Shown: in pieces, positions 19,869 to 30,447 of the stretch
How the letters are laid out: each line of letters begins with the position of its first letter
How positions within the stretch are numbered: the stretch's first letter is position 1
NCBI GenBank assembly: GCA_916048055.1
Contig: CAJZHL010000010.1
Span: 372,001 to 436,000, forward strand
DNA: 64,000 bases
From: Pedinophyceae sp. YPF-701
Taxonomy: Eukaryota; Chlorophyta; Pedinophyceae
Reading direction: 5' to 3'
Made by a program: the position numbers and the translations under genes
Notes under the pieces: model-generated
The model's database searches: none
What the model saw: only the letters and a program-made list of their open reading frames with translations
Told to the model about the DNA's origin: nothing

Positions 19869-21593
19869 TCACCCGTAATGCGTCTCCTCCATCCCCTCTG
19901 GCAGCACCAGCCCGCTCCCCTCGACGTTCCACCGACGCAGACGGTCCGCGACGCCCCGCTCCAGCGTCCCCGTCAGATACTTGCACCCACCCACGTCGAG
20001 CTCCTCCAGCGCGTGCAGTCCCCCAGGCAGGCTCCGCATGTCGCTGTAGCGCGCATGCAGCACCCGCAGCCTCGCAGCACCGCCCAGCACCTCCGTCGCG
20101 TCCTCCCAGTCCAGCTCTTCGCACCGCTCCGCGTCCAGCTCCTCCAGCGCGTCCATGCCCCTCGGCAGCTTCCGCACGTTGCTGTCTGAGGCTCTCAGCA
20201 CCCGCAGCCTCGCAGCATACGACGCGGGCAGATACGCCTCGCCGTCCAGCTGCTCGCAATAGCTCACGTCGAGATCCTCCAGCGCCGTCAGCCCCTCCGG
20301 CACCCTCCTCACTGCAGGGCAGTCGCTGACACTCAGCCCACGCAGCCTCGCACAGACCGACGCCGGGAAGAAGCCCTCCGTGATTTCTCCGTCGAAGTAG
20401 CTCAGGTCCAGCTCCTCCAGCGCTGTCAGCTCCTCCGGCACCCTCCGCAGCCCAGCGCTGTTCACCCCCAGCACGCGCACCGTGGGAGCGTTGCGCAGCG
20501 AGCTCACGTCCAGCGACTCGCACCACGGTACGCTGAGCTTCTCCAGCGCCGTCAGCCCCTCCGGCACCACCCGCATCCCCGTGCCATGAGCATTCAGCAC
20601 CCGCAGCTCCACAGCGCCCGCCAGCGCAAGCTCGGGCTGCAGATCCTTGCAGCAGTCCACGTGAAGCTCCCGCAGCGCCCGCATGCCCGCCTGCAGCCTG
20701 CGTAGAGCGCTGCAGTCGGCGCGCAGCACACGCAGCCCCGCCGCGGACGACGCCGGCAGGCACGCCTCATACAGGCTCTTGCACCAGCACACGCTGAGCT
20801 CCTCCAGCGCGCACATCCCCTCAGGCACCCTCCGCAGGTTGCTGTAGTTGGCTTTCAGCACCCGCACCCGCCCCGCGCTCGACGCCGGCAGGAACGTCTC
20901 GCCCTCCAGCCGTTCGCACGAGCAGACGTCCAGGACCTCGAGCGAGACCATGCCCTCCGGCACGCGCTTCAGCCTCGTCCCGCCCACCCTCAGCTCCCTG
21001 ATGCCCGCCGCCACGCCCGCAGGCAGCCACTCCCGCCCCCACACACCCTCCATGTCCAGCCCCTTCAATCCCACGTCCAGGTACCGCAGGCCCGTCATCT
21101 CCGCCGTCACCGCCGGGGCTGATGCTAGGTCACGCCTGCCTGCATCCGTCTTGAACAGGGACTTCAGCCGACTCCCTGCTCCCGCCTCCACGCGCACCAC
21201 CGCGGACGGCGCGCCCACGTCGTCGATACACGCGCCTGCGTGGTGATACACCACCCACTCCCCGCGCCCCGTCGCCCACCCGACCAGCGACCTCGTCCCC
21301 TCCGACACCCGCCCCTCCAGCCGCCGCGCCACCGTCCGCCCCACCCGCCGCTCCGCGCGACGGCTGCGTGCGTCCCCCGACCACCACCTCGCGCCGTCGC
21401 AGCACTCCAGCACCGCCGCCATCATCGCCGACGACGTCGCCGCCAGCGCGACGCGCGACTCGCGCGGCAGCTCACGGATGACGCTGGCCATGGGACCGTC
21501 CCGCCCGCATTGAATGTCCTCCAGCTGATGCTTAGGCTGTGTGCGCTTTGAGCGCTTGGACGCGCCCGCATCGCCGCGCCGTCCCCGTGGCAT
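19869..21593 (-). CDS. LRR protein, array gene 8 (574 aa)
   Basis: MPRGRRGDAGASKRSKRTQ start, a hybrid of the two N-terminal forms. One 46-residue module. Middle domain has a two-residue insertion (CIDDVGAPS). Ends EETHYG. The protein is identical to gene 11. Confidence 0.85.
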   Translation of the reverse strand: MPRGRRGDAGASKRSKRTQPKHQLEDIQCGRDGPMASVIRELPRESRVALAATSSAMMAAVLECCDGARWWSGDARSRRAERRVGRTVARRLEGRVSEGTRSLVGWATGRGEWVVYHHAGACIDDVGAPSAVVRVEAGAGSRLKSLFKTDAGRRDLASAPAVTAEMTGLRYLDVGLKGLDMEGVWGREWLPAGVAAGIRELRVGGTRLKRVPEGMVSLEVLDVCSCERLEGETFLPASSAGRVRVLKANYSNLRRVPEGMCALEELSVCWCKSLYEACLPASSAAGLRVLRADCSALRRLQAGMRALRELHVDCCKDLQPELALAGAVELRVLNAHGTGMRVVPEGLTALEKLSVPWCESLDVSSLRNAPTVRVLGVNSAGLRRVPEELTALEELDLSYFDGEITEGFFPASVCARLRGLSVSDCPAVRRVPEGLTALEDLDVSYCEQLDGEAYLPASYAARLRVLRASDSNVRKLPRGMDALEELDAERCEELDWEDATEVLGGAARLRVLHARYSDMRSLPGGLHALEELDVGGCKYLTGTLERGVADRLRRWNVEGSGLVLPEGMEETHYG

Positions 21594-22393
21594 GGTATTG
21601 AGAGAGCCTCAGGTCGCCTCGTTGCGTTCCCGCGCCCGTGCGCCGCCTCCTGCGCCCACAACGAGGGAGGCGGTTGGGAGGTGGGGCCCGAAACGACATT
21701 GCGCGACGGCAGCGACGCGCGAGCGACATTCATCCGTTCTCCTCTGATACTCAACGCCGTAGCGCCACGCTTGACATCCGCCTCCATAGCGGCACCCGCA
21801 CGCGGCAGCGCGCCAAGCACCCAGGCTGGGCTGCTCCGCCAGCGGTGCCGCATGCAGGCGCGTTCCGGACACGCATGCGCGGCGCTGCACGGCCAGCGAC
21901 GCACACGTCACGCACCTGCGCACGCAGACACCCGTTGCCCGCCCGCAAACGCACGGAGAGACCCTGCTGCTCCTCGCTGCTTGAATGTGTGCTGCCAGAC
22001 GCGTGAGTGCGGTGACGTCGCTGAGTTGCGAGTTTGCGCCGATGCCGTGACGCTGGACGCTCCCCACTGTACGCGGCGGGCGCGGCGAGGCACCCACATC
22101 GGCTCGTCCGAGGACATCTCCCCCCTGACAGCAGCCACCTCCCCCCAGACGTCGTGGGCCGCACCGAGCACGCGCACAGACGAGCTCGCGAGGGGCTGGT
22201 GCTGGTGGCGGTCGCGTGCGCGCATGGTGCTGCGCTGCAGCGGGCGGACCACCACCACCACGCGGTGTGGCGTTGTGCGTGTGCTGCAAGGGCGCCCGGA
22301 CAGGAACGAGAGAGCACGGCGAGATACGACGCGGGCGACCATGATGTCCCAGTCTCACAGCTCGTCGCCGCCCCCGCGGCAGCTACATGCGCC
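21594..22393. other. Array spacer, type E (first copy)
   Basis: Upstream of gene 8. Short (800 bp), with a small (ACC)n run near 22248. Conserved block near 21744. Copied at 29648-30447 and related to the array's right-edge spacer near 47.3 kb. No gene recognised. Confidence 0.7.
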
Positions 22394-24115
22394 TCACCCA
22401 TAGTGCCGCGTCCGCATCCCATCTGGCAGCACCAGCCGAGTCTCCTCAACGTCCCACCGACGCAGACGGTCCGCGACGCTCTGCTCCAGCGTCCCCGTCA
22501 GATTCTCGCACCCTTCAACGTACAGCTCCTCCAGCGCGTGCAGTCCCTCCGGCAGCCTCCGCATGTCGCTAAAGCGTGCATCCAGCCACCGCAGCCTCGC
22601 AGCGCCGCCCAGCACCTCCGCCGCGTCTTCCCAGTCCAGCTCTTCGCACTCCTCCACGTCCAGCTCCTCCAGCGCGCCCATGCCCCTCGGCAGCTTCCGC
22701 AGGTTGCTGTACGAGGCAATCAGCACTCGCAGCCCCGCAGCGGACGACGCGGGCAGATACGCCTCGCCGTCCAGCTGCTCGCAGTAGCTCACGTCGAGCC
22801 TCTCCAGCGCCGTCAGCCCCGCGGGCAACCTCCTCACTGCAGGGCACTTGTGGACGCGCAGCCCACGCAACCTCGCACAGATCCGCGCCGGCAAGAAGCC
22901 CTCCGTGATCTCTCCCGGGAAGCCGCCCAGGCTCAGCTGCTCCAGCGCCGTCAGCTCCTCCGGCACCCTCCGCAGCCCAGCGCTGTTCACCCCCAGCACG
23001 CGCACCGTGGGAGCGTTGCGCAGCGAGCCCACGTCCAGCGACCCGCACTCCTGGACGTCGAGCTCCTCCAGCGCCGTCAGCCCCTCCGGCACCACCCGCA
23101 TCGCCGTGCCCCGAGCATCCAGCACCCGCAGCTCCGCAGCGCCCGTCAGTGCAAGCTCGGGCTGCAGCCTCCTGCACCAACGCACGTGGAGCTCCCGCAG
23201 CGCCCGCATCCCCGCGGGCAGCCTGCGTAGAGCGCTGCAGTCGGCGCGCAGCACCCGCAGCCCCGCCGCGGACGACGCCGGCAGGCACGCCTCGTTCAGG
23301 CGCCTGCAAAAGCCCACACTGAGCTCCTCCAGCGCGCACATCCCCTCAGGCACCCTCCGCAGGCCGGTGCCGTCGGCTTTCAGCACCCGCACCCGCCCCG
23401 CGCTCGACGCCGGCAGGAACGTCTCGCCCTCCAGATCCGAGCACCCGGCGACGTCCAGGACCTCGAGCGAGACCATGCCCTCCGGCACGCGCTTCAGCCT
23501 CGTCCCGCCCACCCTCAGCTCCCTGATACCCGCCGCCACGCCCGCAGGCAGCCACTCCCGCCCCCACACACCCTCCATGTCCAGCCCCTCGATTCCCACC
23601 CACCCCACGTCCACGCACCGCAGGCCCGTCATCTCCGCCGTCACCGCCGGCGCCGACGCCAGCTCACGCCGGCCCTCGGTCGTACGGACCAGCGACTCCA
23701 GCAGAAGCCGATCTCCCGCCTCCACGCGCACCACCGCGGACGGCACGCCCACATCGCAACTGCCTGCGCGGTGATACATCACCCACTCCCCGCGCCCCGT
23801 CGCCCACCCGACCTCCGACCTCGTCCCCTCCGACACCCGCCCCTCCAGCCGCCGCGCCACCGTCCGCCCCACCCGCTCCTCCGCACGAGGGCTGCGTGCG
23901 TCCCCTGACCACCACCTCGCGCCGTCGCAGCTCTCCAGCACCGCTGCCATCATCGCCGACGACGTCGCCGCCAGCGCGATGCGCGACTCGCGCGGCAGCG
24001 TACGGATGACGCTGGCCAGGGGACCGTCCCGCCCGCACTGAATGTCCTCCAGCTGATGCTGCTTGGGCCGTGAGCGCTTGGACGCGCCCGCATCGCTGCG
24101 CCGGCGCGGCGCCAT
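22394..24115 (-). CDS. LRR protein, array gene 9 (573 aa)
   Basis: One 46-residue module. Start at the conserved MAPRRR; the frame is open 48 codons upstream into spacer. A short insertion gives GWVGIEGLDMEG where others have a shorter segment. C-terminus MRTRHYG. Variable LRRs DVAGCSDL and ADGTGL. Confidence 0.85.
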   Translation of the reverse strand: MAPRRRSDAGASKRSRPKQHQLEDIQCGRDGPLASVIRTLPRESRIALAATSSAMMAAVLESCDGARWWSGDARSPRAEERVGRTVARRLEGRVSEGTRSEVGWATGRGEWVMYHRAGSCDVGVPSAVVRVEAGDRLLLESLVRTTEGRRELASAPAVTAEMTGLRCVDVGWVGIEGLDMEGVWGREWLPAGVAAGIRELRVGGTRLKRVPEGMVSLEVLDVAGCSDLEGETFLPASSAGRVRVLKADGTGLRRVPEGMCALEELSVGFCRRLNEACLPASSAAGLRVLRADCSALRRLPAGMRALRELHVRWCRRLQPELALTGAAELRVLDARGTAMRVVPEGLTALEELDVQECGSLDVGSLRNAPTVRVLGVNSAGLRRVPEELTALEQLSLGGFPGEITEGFLPARICARLRGLRVHKCPAVRRLPAGLTALERLDVSYCEQLDGEAYLPASSAAGLRVLIASYSNLRKLPRGMGALEELDVEECEELDWEDAAEVLGGAARLRWLDARFSDMRRLPEGLHALEELYVEGCENLTGTLEQSVADRLRRWDVEETRLVLPDGMRTRHYG

Positions 24116-25074
24116 CGCGCTATGACAGATCAAATCTGCCGTGTCGCGTTCCCGCGCCCGTGCGCCGCCTCCTGCGTGCCCACGGAGACAACGAGGGAGG
24201 CGGTCGGAATGTGGGGCCCTCAACCACGTTGCGCGACGACAGCGACGCGCTGCCGACACCGAGCCGTGCTCTGTTGATACTCAACATCGTAGCGCCACGC
24301 TTGACATCCGCCTCCAACGCGGCACCCGCACGCAGCAGCGCGCCAAGCACCCTGGCTGAGCTGCATCGCCAGCGGTGCCGCATGCAGGCGCGTTCCGGAC
24401 ACATGCGCAGCGCCGCACTGCCAGCGACACACACGTCACGCACCTGCGCACGCAGACACCCGTTGCCCGCCCGCAAACGCACGGAGAGACGACCCTGCTG
24501 TTCCTCGCTGCTTGAAAGTGTGCTGGTAGGCGCGCGAGTGCGGTGACGTCGGTGAGTTGCGAGTTGACGTCGTGGCCGTGACGCTGGACGCTCCCCACTG
24601 CACGCGGCCGGCGCGGCGAGGCACCCATGTCGGCTCGCACGCTCGGCCAAGGACAACCCCCCCACCTGACAGCAGCCACCTCCCCCTCAAAGGTCGTGGG
24701 CCGCACCGAGCGAGCGCACGGACGAGGTCGCGAGGGGCGCAGTGCTGGTGCGCGGTGGCGGTCGCGTGCGCGCACGGTGCTGCGCTGCAGGGGCCCAGTC
24801 AAACGCGGCGGTGGTCCTGCGTTGTGTATGCCGCTCTGTGCGCGCACCAGCATGCGCGGTCACGTGCACACAGACCCCATCGATCATCGGTGTTTCAGCG
24901 GACGCAGCATCGGAGGCACCGCCACGGGAGCTTGGCTGCAACAACAGCGGGAGCACCATGTGCCGCAAGGGCGCCCGGACGGGAGCGGGAGAGCGCGGCC
25001 AGGCACGACGCGGGCGACCATGATGTGAGGCCTCACACGGGCCGTCGGCATCCCTGAGCAGGGCCGAATGCACC
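24116..25074. other. Array spacer, type C (second copy)
   Basis: Upstream of gene 9 and downstream of gene 10; partner of 16062-17020. No gene recognised. Confidence 0.7.
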
Positions 25075-26937
25075 TCACCAACCATGTGTCTCCTCCATCC
25101 CCGCTGGCAGCACCAGGGCGCTCCCCCTAACGTCCCACCGACGCAGACGGTCCGCGACGCTCTGCTCCAGCGTCCCCGTCAGGTTCTCGCACCCATGAAC
25201 GTCCAGCTCCTCCAGCGCGCACAGCCCCTCCGGCAGGCTCCGCATGTCACTGTAGCGCGCACTCAGCACCCGCAGCCTCGCAGCGCCGCCCAGTACCTCC
25301 GCCGCGTCCTCCCAGTCCAGCTGCTTGTAACCACCCACGTCGAGCTCCTCCAGCGCGCACAGTCCCTCCGGCAGCCTCCGCATGTCGCTGTAGCTTGCCC
25401 TCAGCACCCGCAGCCTCGCAGCACCGCTCAGCACCTCCGCCGCGTCTTCCCAGTCCAGCTCGTTGCAATACCTCACGTCCAGCTCCTCCAGCGCGTCCAT
25501 GCCCCTCGGCAGCTTCCGCACGTTGCTGTACCAGGCTCTCAGCACCTGCAGCCTCGCAGCATACGACGCAGGCAGATACGCCTCGCCGTCCAGCTGCTCG
25601 CAATAGCTCACGTCGAGATCCTCCAGCGCCGTCAGCCCCTCCGGCACCCTCCTGATTCCAGGGCACCCACTGACACTCAGCCTGCGCAGCCTCGCACAGA
25701 CCGACGCCGGGAAGAAGCCCTCCGTGATCTCTCCCGGGAAGCCGCTCAGGTCCAGCTCCTCCAGCGCCGTCAGCTCCTCCGGCACCCTCCGCAGCCCAGC
25801 GCTGTCCACCTTCAGCACGCGAACGGTGGCAGCGTTGCGCAGCGAGCTCACGTCCAGCGACTTGCAGTGCTGCACGTCGAGCTCCTCCAGCGCCGTCAGC
25901 CCCTCCGGCACCACCCGCATCGCCGTGCCCCCAGCGTTCAGCACCCGCAGCTCCACAGCGCCCGTCAGCGCAAGCTCGGGCTGCAGCCCCACACATCCGC
26001 CCACGTGCAGCTCCCGCAGCGCCCGCATCCCCGCGGGCAGCCTGCGCAGAGCGCTGAGGTGGGCGCGCAGCACACGCAGCCCCGCCGCGGACGACGCCGG
26101 CAGGCACGCCTCGTCCAGGCTCCTGCAGTCGCACACGCAGAGCTCCTCCAGCGCGCACATCCCCTCGGGCAGCCTCCGCAGGTTGCTGTAGTTGGCTTTC
26201 AGCACCCGCACCCGCCCCGCGCTCGACGCCGGCAGGAACGTCTCGCCATCCAGCCGTTTGCACGAGTTGACGTCCAGCACCTCGAGCGAGACCATGCCCT
26301 CCGGCACGCGCTTCAGCCTCGTCCCGCCCACCCGCAGCTCCGTGATGCCCGCCGCCACGCCCGCAGGCAGCCACTCCCGCCCCCACACACCCTCCATGTC
26401 CAGCCCATCCACTGCCACGTCCACGCACCGCAGGCCCGTCATCTCCGCCGTCACCGCCGGCGCCGACGCCAGCTCACGCCAGCCGGCGCCCGTCCAGACC
26501 AGGGACCGCAGCAGACTCCGATCTCCCGCCTCCACGCGCACCACCGCGGACGGCGCGGCCACATCGATGCACGTGCCTGCGCGGTGATACACCACCCACT
26601 CCCCGCGCCCCGTCGCCCACCCGACCTCCGACCTCGTCCCCTCCGACACCCGCCCCTCCAGCCGCCGCGCCACCGTCCGCCCCACCCGCCGCTCCGCACG
26701 AGGGCTGCGGGCGTCCCCTGACCACCACCTCGCGCCGTCGCAGCTCTCCAGCACCGCCGCCATCATCGCCGACGACGTCGCCGCCAGCGCGATGCGCGAC
26801 TTGCGCGGCAGCGCACGGATGACGCTGGCCAGGGGACCGTCCCGCCCGCACTGAATGTCCTCCAGCTGATGCTGCTTGGGCCCTGCGCGCTTTGAGCGCT
26901 TGGACGCGCCCGCATCGCTGCGCCGGCGCGGCGCCAT
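25075..26937 (-). CDS. LRR protein, array gene 10 (620 aa)
   Basis: Partner of gene 7, two 46-residue modules, ends EETHGW. Some repeats match gene 8 rather than gene 7 (for example the DLDVSYCEQL segment and the SARYSDMRSLP repeat type), which suggests that gene conversion reshuffled LRRs after the duplication. Confidence 0.85.
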   Translation of the reverse strand: MAPRRRSDAGASKRSKRAGPKQHQLEDIQCGRDGPLASVIRALPRKSRIALAATSSAMMAAVLESCDGARWWSGDARSPRAERRVGRTVARRLEGRVSEGTRSEVGWATGRGEWVVYHRAGTCIDVAAPSAVVRVEAGDRSLLRSLVWTGAGWRELASAPAVTAEMTGLRCVDVAVDGLDMEGVWGREWLPAGVAAGITELRVGGTRLKRVPEGMVSLEVLDVNSCKRLDGETFLPASSAGRVRVLKANYSNLRRLPEGMCALEELCVCDCRSLDEACLPASSAAGLRVLRAHLSALRRLPAGMRALRELHVGGCVGLQPELALTGAVELRVLNAGGTAMRVVPEGLTALEELDVQHCKSLDVSSLRNAATVRVLKVDSAGLRRVPEELTALEELDLSGFPGEITEGFFPASVCARLRRLSVSGCPGIRRVPEGLTALEDLDVSYCEQLDGEAYLPASYAARLQVLRAWYSNVRKLPRGMDALEELDVRYCNELDWEDAAEVLSGAARLRVLRASYSDMRRLPEGLCALEELDVGGYKQLDWEDAAEVLGGAARLRVLSARYSDMRSLPEGLCALEELDVHGCENLTGTLEQSVADRLRRWDVRGSALVLPAGMEETHGW

Positions 26938-27922
26938 CGCGCTTTGACAGCGTCAAGCTGCCGTGCCGCGTTTTCCAACGCGCGTGCGCGGCCTCCTGCG
27001 CGCTCAGACAACGAGGGAGGCGGTCGGAAGGTGGGCCCGCAACCACGTTGCGCGACGGCAGCCACGCGCTGCCGACATCGCGCCGTGCTTTGCTGATACT
27101 CAACGTCGCAGCGCCACGCTTGACATCCGCCTCCAACGCGGCACCCGCACGCGGCAGCGCGCCAAGCACCCAGGCTGCGCTGCATCGCCAGCGGTGCCGC
27201 ATGCAGGCGCGTCCCGGACGCACATACGCAGCGCCGCACTACCAGCGACACACACGTCACGCACCTGCGCACGAAGACACTCGCTGCGCGCCCGCACGGA
27301 GAGACGACCCCTGCTCTTCGCTGCTTGACGTGAATGTGCTCGACGGCGCGTGACGTCGGTGAGTTGCGAGGTTGCGTCGTGGCCGTGACGCTGGACGCTC
27401 TGCAGTGAACGCGGCCGGCGTGGCGAGGCGTCTATGTCTGCTCTCACGCGCTCAGTCGAGGACAACCCCCCCTGACAGCAGCTCCCAGACGTCGTGGGCT
27501 GCACCGAGCAAGCGCGCGGATGAGGTCGCGAGGTGCGCGGTGGCGGTCGCGTGCGTGCATGGTGCTGCGCTGCTGTGGCCCAGTCACGCGGTGGTCCTGC
27601 GTTGTGTGTGTGCCGCAAGGGCTAGTACTTCGCTGACCTACAAGCACCCTCGCCGCGAGGACGCTTGAGCGACCAAAATGGTACGGCAGACGAGACTCAC
27701 ACAGCAGACAGGGTAGACAAAGGTGAGGTGAGGTGTCACATTCGTCGTACACACACCTGCACGGTGAGACAAGAAGCTCACAGCGTGCTGCGTGAGTCTC
27801 TGCACGACCCCAAGGGCGCCCGGACAGGGATGGGAGAGCGCGGCGAGACGCGACGCGGGCGACCGTGATGTCCCAGTCTCACAGCTCGTCGCCGCCCCCG
27901 CAGCAGCTGCAATGCATGCGCC
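26938..27922. other. Array spacer, type D (second copy)
   Basis: Upstream of gene 10; differs from 18884-19868 only at a few bases (for example near 27147). No gene recognised. Confidence 0.7.
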
Positions 27923-29647
27923 TCACCCGTAATGCGTCTCCTCCATCCCCTCTGGCAGCACCAGCCCGCTCCCCTCGACGTTCCACCGACGCAGACGGTC
28001 CGCGACGCCCCGCTCCAGCGTCCCCGTCAGATACTTGCACCCACCCACGTCGAGCTCCTCCAGCGCGTGCAGTCCCCCAGGCAGGCTCCGCATGTCGCTG
28101 TAGCGCGCATGCAGCACCCGCAGCCTCGCAGCACCGCCCAGCACCTCCGTCGCGTCCTCCCAGTCCAGCTCTTCGCACCGCTCCGCGTCCAGCTCCTCCA
28201 GCGCGTCCATGCCCCTCGGCAGCTTCCGCACGTTGCTGTCTGAGGCTCTCAGCACCCGCAGCCTCGCAGCATACGACGCGGGCAGATACGCCTCGCCGTC
28301 CAGCTGCTCGCAATAGCTCACGTCGAGATCCTCCAGCGCCGTCAGCCCCTCCGGCACCCTCCTCACTGCAGGGCAGTCGCTGACACTCAGCCCACGCAGC
28401 CTCGCACAGACCGACGCCGGGAAGAAGCCCTCCGTGATTTCTCCGTCGAAGTAGCTCAGGTCCAGCTCCTCCAGCGCCGTCAGCTCCTCCGGCACCCTCC
28501 GCAGCCCAGCGCTGTTCACCCCCAGCACGCGCACCGTGGGAGCGTTGCGCAGCGAGCTCACGTCCAGCGACTCGCACCACGGTACGCTGAGCTTCTCCAG
28601 CGCCGTCAGCCCCTCCGGCACCACCCGCATCCCCGTGCCATGAGCATTCAGCACCCGCAGCTCCACAGCGCCCGCCAGCGCAAGCTCGGGCTGCAGATCC
28701 TTGCAGCAGTCCACGTGAAGCTCCCGCAGCGCCCGCATGCCCGCCTGCAGCCTGCGTAGAGCGCTGCAGTCGGCGCGCAGCACACGCAGCCCCGCCGCGG
28801 ACGACGCCGGCAGGCACGCCTCATACAGGCTCTTGCACCAGCACACGCTGAGCTCCTCCAGCGCGCACATCCCCTCAGGCACCCTCCGCAGGTTGCTGTA
28901 GTTGGCTTTCAGCACCCGCACCCGCCCCGCGCTCGACGCCGGCAGGAACGTCTCGCCCTCCAGCCGTTCGCACGAGCAGACGTCCAGGACCTCGAGCGAG
29001 ACCATGCCCTCCGGCACGCGCTTCAGCCTCGTCCCGCCCACCCTCAGCTCCCTGATGCCCGCCGCCACGCCCGCAGGCAGCCACTCCCGCCCCCACACAC
29101 CCTCCATGTCCAGCCCCTTCAATCCCACGTCCAGGTACCGCAGGCCCGTCATCTCCGCCGTCACCGCCGGGGCTGATGCTAGGTCACGCCTGCCTGCATC
29201 CGTCTTGAACAGGGACTTCAGCCGACTCCCTGCTCCCGCCTCCACGCGCACCACCGCGGACGGCGCGCCCACGTCGTCGATACACGCGCCTGCGTGGTGA
29301 TACACCACCCACTCCCCGCGCCCCGTCGCCCACCCGACCAGCGACCTCGTCCCCTCCGACACCCGCCCCTCCAGCCGCCGCGCCACCGTCCGCCCCACCC
29401 GCCGCTCCGCGCGACGGCTGCGTGCGTCCCCCGACCACCACCTCGCGCCGTCGCAGCACTCCAGCACCGCCGCCATCATCGCCGACGACGTCGCCGCCAG
29501 CGCGACGCGCGACTCGCGCGGCAGCTCACGGATGACGCTGGCCATGGGACCGTCCCGCCCGCATTGAATGTCCTCCAGCTGATGCTTAGGCTGTGTGCGC
29601 TTTGAGCGCTTGGACGCGCCCGCATCGCCGCGCCGTCCCCGTGGCAT
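27923..29647 (-). CDS. LRR protein, array gene 11 (574 aa)
   Basis: Second copy of gene 8; same protein. One 46-residue module, two-residue CIDDVG insertion, ends EETHYG. Confidence 0.85.
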   Translation of the reverse strand: MPRGRRGDAGASKRSKRTQPKHQLEDIQCGRDGPMASVIRELPRESRVALAATSSAMMAAVLECCDGARWWSGDARSRRAERRVGRTVARRLEGRVSEGTRSLVGWATGRGEWVVYHHAGACIDDVGAPSAVVRVEAGAGSRLKSLFKTDAGRRDLASAPAVTAEMTGLRYLDVGLKGLDMEGVWGREWLPAGVAAGIRELRVGGTRLKRVPEGMVSLEVLDVCSCERLEGETFLPASSAGRVRVLKANYSNLRRVPEGMCALEELSVCWCKSLYEACLPASSAAGLRVLRADCSALRRLQAGMRALRELHVDCCKDLQPELALAGAVELRVLNAHGTGMRVVPEGLTALEKLSVPWCESLDVSSLRNAPTVRVLGVNSAGLRRVPEELTALEELDLSYFDGEITEGFFPASVCARLRGLSVSDCPAVRRVPEGLTALEDLDVSYCEQLDGEAYLPASYAARLRVLRASDSNVRKLPRGMDALEELDAERCEELDWEDATEVLGGAARLRVLHARYSDMRSLPGGLHALEELDVGGCKYLTGTLERGVADRLRRWNVEGSGLVLPEGMEETHYG

Positions 29648-30447
29648 GGTATTGAGAGAGCCTCAGGTCGCCTCGTTGCGTTCCCGCGCCCGTGCGCCGC
29701 CTCCTGCGCCCACAACGAGGGAGGCGGTTGGGAGGTGGGGCCCGAAACGACATTGCGCGACGGCAGCGACGCGCGAGCGACATTCATCCGTTCTCCTCTG
29801 ATACTCAACGCCGTAGCGCCACGCTTGACATCCGCCTCCATAGCGGCACCCGCACGCGGCAGCGCGCCAAGCACCCAGGCTGGGCTGCTCCGCCAGCGGT
29901 GCCGCATGCAGGCGCGTTCCGGACACGCATGCGCGGCGCTGCACGGCCAGCGACGCACACGTCACGCACCTGCGCACGCAGACACCCGTTGCCCGCCCGC
30001 AAACGCACGGAGAGACCCTGCTGCTCCTCGCTGCTTGAATGTGTGCTGCCAGACGCGTGAGTGCGGTGACGTCGCTGAGTTGCGAGTTTGCGCCGATGCC
30101 GTGACGCTGGACGCTCCCCACTGTACGCGGCGGGCGCGGCGAGGCACCCACATCGGCTCGTCCGAGGACATCTCCCCCCTGACAGCAGCCACCTCCCCCC
30201 AGACGTCGTGGGCCGCACCGAGCACGCGCACAGACGAGCTCGCGAGGGGCTGGTGCTGGTGGCGGTCGCGTGCGCGCATGGTGCTGCGCTGCAGCGGGCG
30301 GACCACCACCACCACGCGGTGTGGCGTTGTGCGTGTGCTGCAAGGGCGCCCGGACAGGAACGAGAGAGCACGGCGAGATACGACGCGGGCGACCATGATG
30401 TCCCAGTCTCACAGCTCGTCGCCGCCCCCGCGGCAGCTACATGCGCC
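29648..30447. other. Array spacer, type E (second copy)
   Basis: Upstream of gene 11; copy of 21594-22393. No gene recognised. Confidence 0.7.

Larger units (their letters stand above)
16062..24115. repeat. 8,054-bp tandem duplication, copy 1
   Basis: Genes 7, 8, 9 and their spacers recur at a constant offset of 8,054 bp as genes 10, 11, 12 (for example 19869 to 27923 and 22394 to 30448). Genes 8 and 11 differ by one synonymous base noticed (20424 T versus 28478 C). Edges are approximate: similarity fades within the spacers near 16.1 and 32.3 kb. Confidence 0.9.
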